From Sthenelais limicola (Eukaryota; Annelida; Polychaeta; Phyllodocida; Sigalionidae), in the NCBI GenBank assembly GCA_942159475.1, contig OW804095.1, forward strand, positions 91,153,740-91,217,739: 64,000 nt of DNA. The letters run 5' to 3'. The notes under the pieces are model-generated. The model was not told the origin of the DNA. It searched no databases and was given only the letters and a program-made list of their open reading frames with translations. Positions 55,089 through 64,000 of the stretch are shown here, piece by piece. The position numbers and the translations under genes were made by a program. The first letter of the stretch is position 1; each line of letters begins with the position of its first letter.

Positions 55089-56256
55089 TCAAGAGGGGCC
55101 CGGCCCAGCGCAGCCGAGGCCACAGTTCACCAAGGCTGTGGTGGCTGACGTTGGGACTTGAACTGGTCCAGGAGATTGGTGAGGATTGGTGATTTGTTGA
55201 TCATCAACTTCAAACATCCCACCAGCTCGACTGGACACCACGGTCAAGGCAGGAGCCGTACTCGGACCAGAAGAAGGCACAGTCCGAGCAGTCTCAACTG
55301 CCTTGTCAGGCCAAGCGGACGGATTTCCACCCAGGGAACTGTCCGTCCGACTCAGACCTTGGTTGGACTCGTCCGAATCATCCAATAGCAAACCCTGAAG
55401 TCTGGTGTTCTCCTCGAGGAGTTTCAGGATCCGCTGCCCTTTTTCCTGATTGGATGCCTTCCGAGTCCAGATGAGGAGCGCCTGCTGACTGATGGTTTCT
55501 TTCAGCATGCTCGTCTCATCCACTATAGCCCTCATTGCCTGAAGCTTCTTCAGAGGTACTACAAGAGCGGTTACAGTGGCCTTAACCTGCCTCTTGGCTT
55601 CCTCTGCGGCTTCCTGCAGGGCTTTCAAAGCCTGGTTCACTCCCGTCTCTGATGTTTCCACCAGAGTGGCAGTCTCCAGGGCGCGAGGCAACTCGGCAAG
55701 AATCCCGTCCACCCATTTCTGAGCCTTCTTCGAACGTCTGCTCTTCTTTGCAGGAGGAGCAGCCGACTCAGTTGCCTTTGACTGGCTCTCGGACCTTGGT
55801 CGCTTGTTGGCTCTGCTAGCCTTCAAGCTAGAGCTAGCACTTGGTTTGCCCTGAACCAATGTGCTACTCTTAGCCGGGGTCGGAGTGGACTTGGATCTTC
55901 CGTCACCAGACTTGGAAGAGCCAGAGTCACCAGCCTTTCTGAGGATCTGGAGATAAGCCGGCGAGAGATGAGTGGTCCAATTGAAAACACTGACAGGTTT
56001 CCACACAGCCTTCACTCTCGCAGCTTCCTCCATAGCCTTACTTCTACCTTGTTTCTCCAACTGCACCCACATCTGCATGGGCCAAGTGTGCAAGGATCTC
56101 GGATCCTTCGAGGACCTTAGCCTCCTCGGACTCGGACAACACTTCGCAGTCCGAACCGTCCAGATCAAGATCTGCATCTGATTCGGCCAGCTTGGTGTTG
56201 AGAGACTCGGCCAACTGGTTGTCAGTCATGTTGTCGTATTCATCTGATATCGACAT
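55089..56256 (-). pseudogene. Gag-like/unknown ORF of the LTR element, coiled coil, one frameshift
   Basis: ATG at 56256, preceded by a clean acceptor. First 48 or so residues are acidic (MSISDEYDNMTDNQLAESL). A frameshift near 56110 moves into a frame reading TWPMQMWVQLEKQGRSK, then VFNWTTHLSPAYLQILRKAG. Next come a Ser/Lys-rich basic region (PPAKKSRRSKKAQKWVDG) and a coiled coil (ALKALQEAAEEAKRQVKATV; NQEKGQRILKLLEENTRLQ). No zinc knuckle or envelope feature. It lies between the Gypsy pol remnant and the LTR on the same strand, so it could be the gag of this LTR element or a third ORF of the Gypsy body. Confidence 0.5.
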
Positions 56257-56274
56257 TGTTCAAACTAGCGGATC

Positions 56275-56321
56275 CTGAAAGAATAAACAATGACAAGGTA
56301 ATGACAAGCAAGTAGACATAC
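56275..56321 (-). other. 47-bp intron before the Gag-like ORF
   Basis: Donor CAG|GTATGT at 56321 and acceptor TTATTCTTTCAG ending at 56275. Ultrashort, in the leader 18 bases before the ATG. Confidence 0.6.
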
Positions 56322-56639
56322 CTGTTCCAATGCAGATACCGTTTGGACAGTTCTCGGACACACCCTTGCGGTGGCTGTCAGCTACTACACACATAGAGCG
56401 TAGGGGTATCGAGAAATCCAAACCTGTTTACTACACAAGCATACCCACGCCTAAGGCAATGTGTATTGGTTGATTACTCCAAAACACAAAGATTTAACGT
56501 TTATTGGTAGATCGGTAGCAAAGACGCTTCTCAAGTTCGGTCTAGCACCTTCGGACAGGAATGTTCATTCATTCTATACCAATGGCGCGACCAACATGGC
56601 CGCTATGGGGCTCACAACAGCCCGTTCAATACCAATGTG

Positions 56640-57230
56640 TCCCAAACACAGTTAATATATATATATAAGTATTTTTATTTCTCTTCATCCATACAATTAC
56701 AATTTTTCCAAATAGAGAAAATGGTCCAACTCTCAACACAGTTGTTCTTCCAAGGAGGCCTTGTGATATTACTAAATTTAGATTAATTAAAAATTACATT
56801 TCTTAATATCATTACAACAATAAACAGTAAACAGTAGACATTTTCCTCACTTTATGGAGGTTAACCTTAATATTATTCTCTTATTACATTCAATGATTGA
56901 AGGTCATTGTTAGAGTATATTACATGTTTTTAAAACTCAAGTAGAATACTTTTCAGCATTCTTACCAATAAGTGATTAGATTGAGTATTAGAGAAGTAAC
57001 AAATGCTCGAAGTATTTATATAGCATCCTGTACTGGATGTAATCAAGCCAGTTTTCTACTAAACTGAATGTCCTACTCTTTTATGCTCCGTTATTACATT
57101 AAAATGTAATTTCCACCTTGTACTAGGCAGAATGACCCATATATATATATGGTTTCTATTTATTATGTAATTATGAATAGGGCTATATCTGCGGCATGAC
57201 TCTGCTTAACTACCGTTTCCCGCCCCTCTT
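56640..57230. other. No gene; probable LINE/SINE tail debris
   Basis: (AT)n at 56654-56666 next to a minus-strand AATAAAAATACTTATAT suggests a retroelement 3' end. A second palindromic CCATATATATATATGG lies at 57137. Confidence 0.35.
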
Positions 57231-57339
57231 GTGTTTGTCGTAGCAACCAACCAGTTCGGGTATAGCAGCCATGTACGCAACATCATATTCACACTGAGGA
57301 AATTTTTTCTTTCTTCTCTTACCTGTGATCGTTATTATG

Positions 57340-58020
57340 GTTGTTACCGTACCGAACTCCTATATGCCTGCTTTTTTCCTTGTTGCTTGATTTTATGGAG
57401 AAAAACTGTTCAGGCTGCAGCGGGTACCACAAGGCTCCTTTTGGTTTGAGGTGCAAGTTCTTACCACGCAATATGGCGTCACTTCCGACAAGTATATGCC
57501 TGCCTTGGAAGATGCCCTTGTCAGGGCTAGGGATGCTTCCAAACTTGATTCTTCTACACATTTGTCCCGCATTGCCCAGCTCGAGGCTCAACTTGATGAT
57601 CTGCCCGATCCAGATGCAGATATGAAGGACATGTTACGTTCCATCGAGTCTCGCACTCAAGCGGTTGGAGGTCGACCCCTCCTCTTCCCGTCAACAGGGC
57701 CATGGGTTTGGCCGTCCTTCTACCTTCAAGATCCCGGACAACCCCAGCGATGCCATCTCCGAACCTCTGACCAAGGCTTTGGCTAAGTTGTCTGGCAAGG
57801 ACGACGATCCAGGTAAATTGTTACGTCCTGAATATTATGCTCAGCCTGATAAGAAGAAATTGGACTACAATAAGTTGGATTTTGCCGAGCTCGTATATGG
57901 TCAGTGCTCTGTTGTCTGCTATCTAGAGTCTATTGACGGCGATGTCGGCTCGTATCTTCAGCACATGAAATACATCTCCCAGTTATTCATGCAACTTGAC
58001 TACTCGAGCAAAGGGACTAC
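57340..58020 (+). pseudogene. Retroelement Gag-like fragment with CxxC-H-C finger, two frameshifts
   Basis: MEKNCSGCSGYHKAPFGLRC at 57394 shows a C-x2-C-x4-H-x6-C finger. The frame then shifts: QYGVTSDKYMPALEDALVRA, a coiled coil with SRIAQLEAQLDDLPDPDAD, and shifts again: STFKIPDNPSDAI, RPEYYAQPDKKKLDYNKLDF and a helical end (ESIDGDVGSYLQHMKYISQL). Such finger plus coiled-coil proteins occur as Gag-like ORFs in invertebrate retroelements (my recollection, not tested). It is opposite in strand to the Gypsy remnants on both sides, so probably a nested insertion. Confidence 0.5.
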
Positions 58021-58139
58021 AAACACGGGGCAATATATTTCACAAAGTTCATCACTTAGTAAAACATACTGCATGTTTCTCTTTCAAAGAGGTAGTCTCG
58101 AGGCTTTGCTTCACGGAAGCAGGAAGTCAACTGACTGAA

Positions 58140-58655
58140 ATGGTAAAACACTCGTATATGTAACCATTGCAACACCAGAGTTGCGCTCAGTCGCCGCACT
58201 ACTGCAGCGCCAATGTTCCTTCCCGCGCTCACCTTCTGAGCTGAAAATAGCTTGGGGCACGTGTTCCCACTCAGCTATTCCGGGTCTCTGCTGAGACAAC
58301 ACAGAGGTTTAATCATTCTCTGATTTCCTCAAACCCACCTCGGGCGTAAGCAACACTCTATTTGTCCATAAATAGATTCTGATGTTCCACCGAAGTCCGT
58401 GGCCACTTAAGACGTTTTGGATTTTCGGTTTTCCATGCAAGCGTTACCCAAAGTAAAGTCAAGTACTTTCCGAGACTCATGTTCATCTCCCAGTCACAAA
58501 TGGAATTAACTGAATAAAGTCCATTTTTACTGCTTATCATTAGGGGACAGGGCGATTCTAGTTCGGTCCACCACCCGTCTGACTTCTCGTTGTGTGATTT
58601 TTTAGTTTGGGCACAAATCAGTTCGGAGATTCCCACCCTCGGTCCAGTACCATAA
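58140..58655. other. No confident gene; possible 3' region of the Gypsy element
   Basis: Lies directly after the pol stop on the minus strand. GGACCGAGGGTGGGAATC (minus, about 58627-58645) is purine-rich. No LTR ends were recognised. A 40-bp stretch near 58390-58435 resembles 60415-60455. Confidence 0.3.
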
Positions 58656-59589
58656 TTAGCTCAACTGCAACCGAACTGGGGCCTTACGTAAACGTTTAGC
58701 CCTTGCTATGCCAGGAGAAGAAGGATCTGGTGGCTTTGCATCAACCACAGCTCCTTTCCTTGGTCTACCTGGTTGTTTCTTTGGCTGCACTGGAGGTACA
58801 GGAGCAGCTTGGGCTAGCTGTTTCCTAGGCCTTCCGCGCTTCTTTTTCAAAACGACAGGGGGCGCCACCGGCTGGTCGGACATATCTGTGCGAACCTTCG
58901 GCCTCCCGTGCTTCTTCGGACAGACTGTAGCTACCTTAGACTTCTCTTTTTTAGACAAAGTCTTTCCCGGACCCAAAGGTCCAGGCTTGGTAGCCGTAGG
59001 TCCCGAGTCTGCTAAGGAACTGTCAGGTTTGGCAACAGATTTTCCTTTTTTACCCCCTCTTTTCTTTAGAGCCAGAGATTTACTAGAGGTTTCCTTTGAA
59101 CTATCCTTTTTGGATTTTTCTAGGTCTACCTCTAGGCTTGACGCCCACAGTAATCTTCTCTTTCTCAACCAATTTCGGACAATCTTTCCCTGGCACCACT
59201 CTCCCAGCTTCTAGTCTAAAGATTTCCATACCAGCCTGTTCCTGCTTTTGGAATTCTGGAGCCCTATTCAAGTTAACTGCTTGAATTGGCCCATTTTCAT
59301 CAAATGCCGGCTTCAGATAATCGATATGGTATCGCATTAGACCTTCAGCTGTCTCCAGGTCACAGGTGGTACCTCCTATGAACCTTCGGATCTTATAGGG
59401 CCCGTCCCACTTGGGTCCGAGCTTCTTATTCGCTTTTGGGGGACAGAATCGATACACCATCTCCCCCTCCTCAAAACTGGGGGGCCCAGAACGCTTGTTA
59501 TAATCTCTTATCTGGTGAACGGCAGATACTCCGAGATTATCCCTCATGTACTGGTGCCCTTTTCTCATCCACTGTTTCAGGACAGGCAC
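58656..59589 (-). pseudogene. Gypsy integrase C-terminus with AT-hook tail
   Basis: QWMRKGHQYMRDNLG resumes after the lost integrase core. The GPY/F module follows: KLGPKWDGPYKIRRFIGG. A first AT-hook, KPRGRPRKIQK, ends the frame. After a shift near 59105 the next frame carries KHGRPKVR, KKKRGRPRKQ and KQPGRPRKGA amid Lys/Pro-rich sequence. AT-hooks bind the minor groove of AT-rich DNA and could steer integration, which is inference. Confidence 0.8.
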
Positions 59590-60360
59590 GTATCCATCGC
59601 ATCAGATCATATCTCATACCCGGCCAAAAATATCTCATCTTTACTGACCAGACATTCTTGCAGGTTCCGAAGTGACCCGAAGTTTTAGGACCATGTATAC
59701 CCTTTCCTCATGGAAACAGGGACTATTTTCCTCCAGTATTTCCTATCGGTGGCTAGTCTCGTCCAACCCAGACATAGCGCACCATCTTTCAACTCCATAC
59801 TACCAAGATGCTTCACAAATGTCCGAAACTCAGCCGACTCACCAGCAAGGCCTTCCCTGCTAGGAATTGGTTCGGTTCCCTCTAACATTGCAAGCAATCT
59901 TTTTACAAGTGGATCGGTTTGTTGAGCTTCTTGCAACACATTCTGCTGAGTCCCTAGGGAAACAGCATTAGTGGCAATGATAGCATCATGCGCACCGCAA
60001 TCTAGGCAATCTGATCTTCCACATTTTCTGGTAGGTAAGCGTGACAGCACATCAGCATTATCATGCTGCTTCCCTGCCCGATGCAATATCATGCTCTGAT
60101 CCAGCCCAAATTCCTGTAAGGTGAGTAGCCAGCGGGCTAACATATCGGTTGGATCCTTGAAATTGAGTGACCAATGCAAAGAGGCATGATTTGTCCAAAG
60201 AAAGAAGCTCTTATTACCCAGTAAGTAATGTTGAGTCTGTAGGAAGGTTAAGACAGCGAGTAGCTCACGTTTCGTTGCACAATAGTTTCTCTGTGGCTTC
60301 GAGAGTCTTATTGTTTGCAAAACTTAGAACCATTTCTTTTCCATCTTGAACCTGGGACAT
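59590..60360 (-). pseudogene. Gypsy RNase H and integrase zinc-binding domain
   Basis: RNase H starts ISADGFIIDTDASSFGKAG near 60410 and continues after a shift in 60320-59685: NYCATKRELLAVLTFLQT, SFFLWTNHASLHWSLNF and KQHDNADVLSRLP. A spacer follows. The integrase finger is SGHFGTCKN, YFWPGMRYDLMRWIRACP near 59600-59680. It is directly followed by C-terminal integrase sequence: the DDE core of about 150 residues is missing. Confidence 0.82.
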
Positions 60361-60460
60361 AATCCCAGCCTTGCCAAAGCTACTTGCATCCGTATCTATG
60401 ATGAACCCATCCGCCGAAATCCGTAGCCACCGAAGACGTTTTGTATTTCGGACAGGGATA

Positions 60461-61206
60461 TCACAGGATAGGTGCAGAGATCAGCAAGTCTTTGCATGTA
60501 TCAAGTGCATCTTGGCAACGAGGAGTCCACTCTATAGGTTTAGTATATCGTTTATCCTTGCCTGCCGCGGTTACAATTCCTTGCAAAGGAATCCCCAATT
60601 TACCAAAATCTTCCATGAAGTCTCGGTAAAAGGAGGCAAATCCGATGAATTGCCTTACATCCCTTGCATTACTAGCGATTGGCCAGTCCTCGACTTCCTG
60701 GGATCTTCTTCGGATCCACCTGAATGCCTTGGCCTGACACAAGTATTCCACTTTCTGGTGGAAAAATTCACATTTCTTGGGTTTCGAACAAAGACCATAA
60801 TTCCTAATACGCTCAAGGACGAGTCTCGGGTTATCTAGGCACTCATCAAGAGTTTTCCCCAAAACCACGATATCATCCAGATAAACCATGATTTCCATCG
60901 AAGGCCATCCAACATCTGATCCATCATACGTTGGAAAGTGGCGGGGGCATTACACAATCCAAAAGCCATAACTTTGAATTGAAATAACCCAACACTGGAT
61001 AAGAATGCAGTTTTTGACTTGCTCTCTTCATCCATCGCTACTTGCCAGTACCCACTTTCAAGATCAAGAGTACAAAACCACTGGTTTCCACCAAGTGATT
61101 CTATGCACTCATCGATCCGAGGTAGTGGAAAGCTAATCTTTATAGTGACAGAGTTCAGCTGACGATAGTCAACGCAAAATGGTTGAAAGAGCGATCTTTC
61201 TCTCAT
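60461..61206 (-). pseudogene. Gypsy reverse transcriptase, one frameshift
   Basis: FCVDYRQLNSVTIK, PLPRIDECIESLGG, FCTLDLESGYWQVAMDE, FKVMAFGLCNAPATFQRMMD, then a frameshift near 60900 into MEIMVYLDDIVVLGKT with catalytic YLDD. It continues through HQKVEYLCQAKAF, VRQFIGFASFYRDFMEDF and ALDTCKDLLISAPIL. The stop after APIL separates it from RNase H. Confidence 0.9.
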
Positions 61207-62060
61207 TTTGCTTGGACAAATCCGAATCGTTGACCAATTTATTCAGCGGACACTCTGCACTTGGTGGTATTAAGATGTCAGGGGCTATCAGATCATCATC
61301 CGCCACAGGTGATCCTGTAACCTGTATTGAATTGACAATTGCCTCTCTGATAATATTGCCATCGCCATCTCCAGATAAGACAGAGTTCTCGGCCACTAGA
61401 GTAACTCGGCTCTTCTTGCCCACCACCCTACTTTTGCCAATTTTCATTGGGCTGCCGGACGGATTGCTAAACGCTACCAAAGCGGTTGAACCTCCACCTG
61501 AAACATAAGTATTCAGGCTCCCCAAGTCTTTTAGCAATCCTTGGTCTGGCTCGAACATCCAAGCATCTGATGCGTCTGAGCCACTATCAAAGTCCAATTC
61601 TGCAAGTGTGATAGACCTGGGTTCCATGATCACCGCTTTCCTAAGTGTCACAGATCGACCAGTATCCACACTACTCACATTCATGGTCTTAATAGAGGAA
61701 AATTCTTTATTCTCACTGTGCTTTTTCCATTGCTTGCACATGGCAGAATGTCCGAAATTCTCCAAATAAAGAAGTCCTGACCAATCCAGATTACATCGGG
61801 TAAAAATCTGCACCCAGAATCCTGTCTTCAGGGCCCTTTAAACCACTGACTACAAGACATGTAATCATATACATCCGACCTAACACTTCATACGGACAGA
61901 GCACACTCCCATATGTAGTTATAGGCGTTCCATTACCCATCGAGCACGCCATATGTACCGAAACCATAGGCGGCGCATGTGGAAGGGAAACATAGAATTT
62001 TTTGGTAATCAAGCTTGTTGTAGCACCCGGATATACCAAGAAAAATCCATTTTCCCCCCC
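61169..62060 (-). pseudogene. Gypsy protease (catalytic site lost) and spacer
   Basis: FFLVYPGATTSLITKKFYV takes the place of the active site xxVD(T/S)GA: the catalytic Asp is Tyr and the next residue Pro. The flap and end (GSVLCPYEVLGRMY, DRILGADFYPM) are recognisable. An acidic spacer in another frame follows (LAELDFDSGSDASDAWMF) and ends at the start of RT. Confidence 0.72.
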
Positions 62061-62479
62061 TATGCCTACAGGGGCATACCATCTCTTCCTTACTAATAAC
62101 TTAGAAGGAATCTCCAGAGTTTCCAGTTGTTGAACAGATACTTTCCGAATCCAAGCAGACTTCTCCTGATCTCTATCTACCAGAATGGCCTGCCCTAACT
62201 CAGCTTGGTACTCAGGCTACCCCCAATGGATATAAGGGCCCTTACCTGAGCCTTCCTCTACCATAGGAAGAAATCCACCGTCCGGCAGCGGCCGCGGACC
62301 TCCAGCTATCGGATCGGGTAGCTTCTTGTCGCTAAGCTTTAACCCTATCTTACACACTGGTGCCTGGGCTGGATTCCCAGTCTCTGTACTACTACCCAGA
62401 TCCTCACGGACTATGGTACTAAGAAGCATCTTATCCCAGGCTCCCGTCTCCCTTTCTACAGGAGCCGAACCTAGTTTCC

Positions 62480-63045
62480 TGAAGTAGCAGGCTTCTCATT
62501 AGAAGTGTCTGCCTTCCTCAGGAGTTCGAAAAGAGCTACCTTCTTGGGACAAGCCGAGGCGAAATGCCCCTCATCACTACAGAAGTAGCACCTCCGAACC
62601 TGCCAGGTTCTTTCCCCTTAGCTCCAGCAGTTGTCATCACCTGCTGAGCAGAGGAACCAGTTTTTTATTTTTTCCTTGCCAAGCCTGGACAGCTTGCACT
62701 ACGGCATTGCTAAGATCTTCGGAATCCTGCAAAGCTAGTGCCTGGCTGACCTGAACCATGGCCTTTTCTTTGGCGTTCGCATTTCTGCGTCTCTTCCACT
62801 GGGAAGCTTCGGCTGCAGCTACTTCCAATGGAATAGCTACAGCCTTCGGACCCATGGTGGTGGCTTGTAGAGCAGCAGCAGGAACTAAGTCCAATTACTA
62901 CAACTTCCCATACTTCGGCCCAGTGAATAGCCTGGAGAAGGTCAAACGGCTGTTTTAGCTTCATCGAAGCAGCTTTATACTGGTCAATTAAGCCCCTAAG
63001 AAAAATTCTTAGGCACAGAGTATGTAGAGTATTGTCCAAAACCAC
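62480..63045 (-). pseudogene. Gypsy Gag C-terminal part with CCHC zinc knuckle
   Basis: LRIFLRGLIDQYKAASMK and FDLLQAIHWAEVWEVV resemble the end of a Gag capsid. A basic linker (QWKRRRNANAKEKA) and, in another frame near 62550-62595, the knuckle RRCYFCSDEGHFASACPKK (C-x2-C-x4-H-x4-C) follow. Confidence 0.75.
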
Positions 63046-63185
63046 TCCATGAATCCTTCGGATCCCAGTTACTAATTATTGCCAGCTTCGGGGCAAAATT
63101 AGCTTCCTACGCCAGGAACTGACACCTAAAGATGAGTTCTGATCCCATTGCACCTTCATACCTGAAGCCCTGCACCCTTGGGACA

Positions 63186-63285
63186 GGATTTTCCGAAATC
63201 CGAAATTCCATAAATCCGAAAATCCGTCCGTAATTCGTCCGAAATCCGTCCGAAATCCGTCCGAAATTCGTCCGAAAATGGGTCC
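63186..63285. repeat. Short tandem repeat TCCGAAATCCG
   Basis: TCCGAAAT, TCCGTCCGAAATCCG and variants repeated about nine times in 100 bp, just outside the Gag remnant. Confidence 0.85.
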
Positions 63286-63334
63286 AGCCACCATTGGGCA
63301 CATTCTATAGAATAGAACAGTACTAATCATTTCT

Positions 63335-64000
63335 TTAAATACAGGAGTAGGTACAGGAGAAATTGAACGTACAGGGAGATGTACAGGAGGAGGTACAGTG
63401 TGACATACAGAAGGACATACAGGGGGACGTACAGATGGGGATAATGGAAGACGTACAAGGGGCATACAGGAGGACATACATGGGGACGTACAGGAGGAGG
63501 AACATGTGGGGTTAAGGGGGCATATATATAGGTGGGAGATACAGGAGGGGTACAGGAGAAGGTACACAGGATATACAGAAGGACATACAGGGAAGTAATA
63601 GGAGGAGGTACAGGAACACAGAGTTACAGGAGCTAGGAGGTATGGTTGGAAATAGGCCTATTGAAGGAGGCACTGGAGGTGGGTAGGGGGGTGGGAACAG
63701 ATCATAATTCAGAAGAAAGGGTACTGGGGGAGGTTCAGGGGGAGGTAGGCCTCGTCATAGGATGATGCACTGTGTGAGGTACTAGAGGGGTATGGGAGGA
63801 GGTACAGGAGGAAGTACTGGAGAAATCATCAGAAGGGGTACAGGAGGAGGTACTGAAGGTTGCACTGGATAGGGTATTGAAGAATGCACTGGTGGAGGTA
63901 CTGGATGGGTTACTGGAGGGATACTGGAAAAGGTACTGGACTGGACTGAAAGGGGTACTGAAGGATGTACTGGAGGAGGCACTGGAAGGGGTACAGGAGG
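63335..64000. repeat. Degenerate minisatellite GGAGGAGGTACAGGA, to window end
   Basis: Units of 12-18 bases built from TACAGGAGG/GTACTGGAGG. The first half favours ACATACAGG, the last 220 bases GGTACTGGA. Pro-rich minus-strand frames are artefacts. It continues beyond the window. Confidence 0.88.

Larger units (their letters stand above)
58656..63110 (-). mobile_element. Ty3/Gypsy-like retrotransposon body, inactive
   Basis: Minus-strand order Gag zinc knuckle, protease, reverse transcriptase, RNase H, integrase is the Ty3/Gypsy order. LTRs for this body were not identified. The LTR at 54033 is on the same strand and may belong to it. The 5' side is cut by satellite DNA. Confidence 0.8.

Noticed and set aside
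55089..56256. Envelope protein in the env position of a Gypsy element
   Set aside because: No signal peptide, no membrane anchor, no furin-like site; the protein is basic, Ser/Lys-rich and coiled-coil.
63076..63982. Pro/Val/Ser-rich minus-strand ORFs
   Set aside because: Products of the GGAGGAGGTACAGGA minisatellite.

Overview
The window looks like about 64 kb of nuclear DNA from an animal, most likely a marine invertebrate. It is AT-rich. The genes carry very short GT-AG introns (47, 66 and 148 bp have good consensus). Retroelements of four kinds are present: L1/Tx1-like LINE, CR1/L2-like LINE, DIRS and Ty3/Gypsy. tRNA-derived SINE heads and many non-autonomous DNA transposons are also present. 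There are no operons, Shine-Dalgarno sites, rRNA genes or CRISPR arrays. The species cannot be fixed from sequence alone. Almost every long open frame belongs to a mobile element, and most of these are broken.

Layout. 1-2395: right part of a non-autonomous DNA transposon packed with TGTTGTGTTCGGGGACAGG repeats; a complete copy lies at 44924-47169. 2423-10770: an unusual compact gene cluster. Genes C (two tandem death domains), B and A are on the minus strand; E (spliced) is on the plus strand; F (spliced) is on the minus strand. A and E diverge and E and F converge. A Tx1-like LINE (4206-7823) has landed on the start codon of gene A with a clear 15-bp target duplication. 10771-18400: mostly repeat-derived DNA, with a dead CR1/L2-like LINE 3' end (about 14160-15175) and a cluster of perfect hairpins (17664-18271). 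18433-21677: a DIRS-type element with 88-bp inverted terminal repeats, reverse transcriptase/RNase H and tyrosine recombinase, followed by debris of a second copy. 22620-37900: no convincing genes, but several TIR elements with internal tandem repeats (30007-31303, 31740-32659, 34671-35220). 37911-39995: a second member of the same TGG-terminal family.

40278-49149 is a CR1/L2-like LINE on the minus strand. Its ORF1 region encodes an RRM-like domain, a NADAR domain (ADP-ribose/nucleic-acid glycosidase family) and an SGNH hydrolase. ORF2 encodes APE endonuclease plus reverse transcriptase. The SGNH part is split by the 2.25-kb repeat-filled transposon; removing it with one copy of the 4-bp duplication restores the frame. 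49150-54030 holds repeats and one plausible two-exon gene end. 54033-56322 is an LTR with polypurine tract and a Gag-like frame behind a 47-bp intron. 57340-58020 is a plus-strand Gag-like fragment. 58656-63110 is a dead Ty3/Gypsy body: zinc knuckle, protease lacking its aspartate, RT, RNase H, an integrase whose catalytic core is deleted, and an AT-hook tail. The window ends in degenerate minisatellite.

Most interesting points: the NADAR-bearing LINE ORF1, the tandem death-domain gene in a virus-like compact cluster, and a repeated architecture in which TIR elements are filled with tandem repeats.
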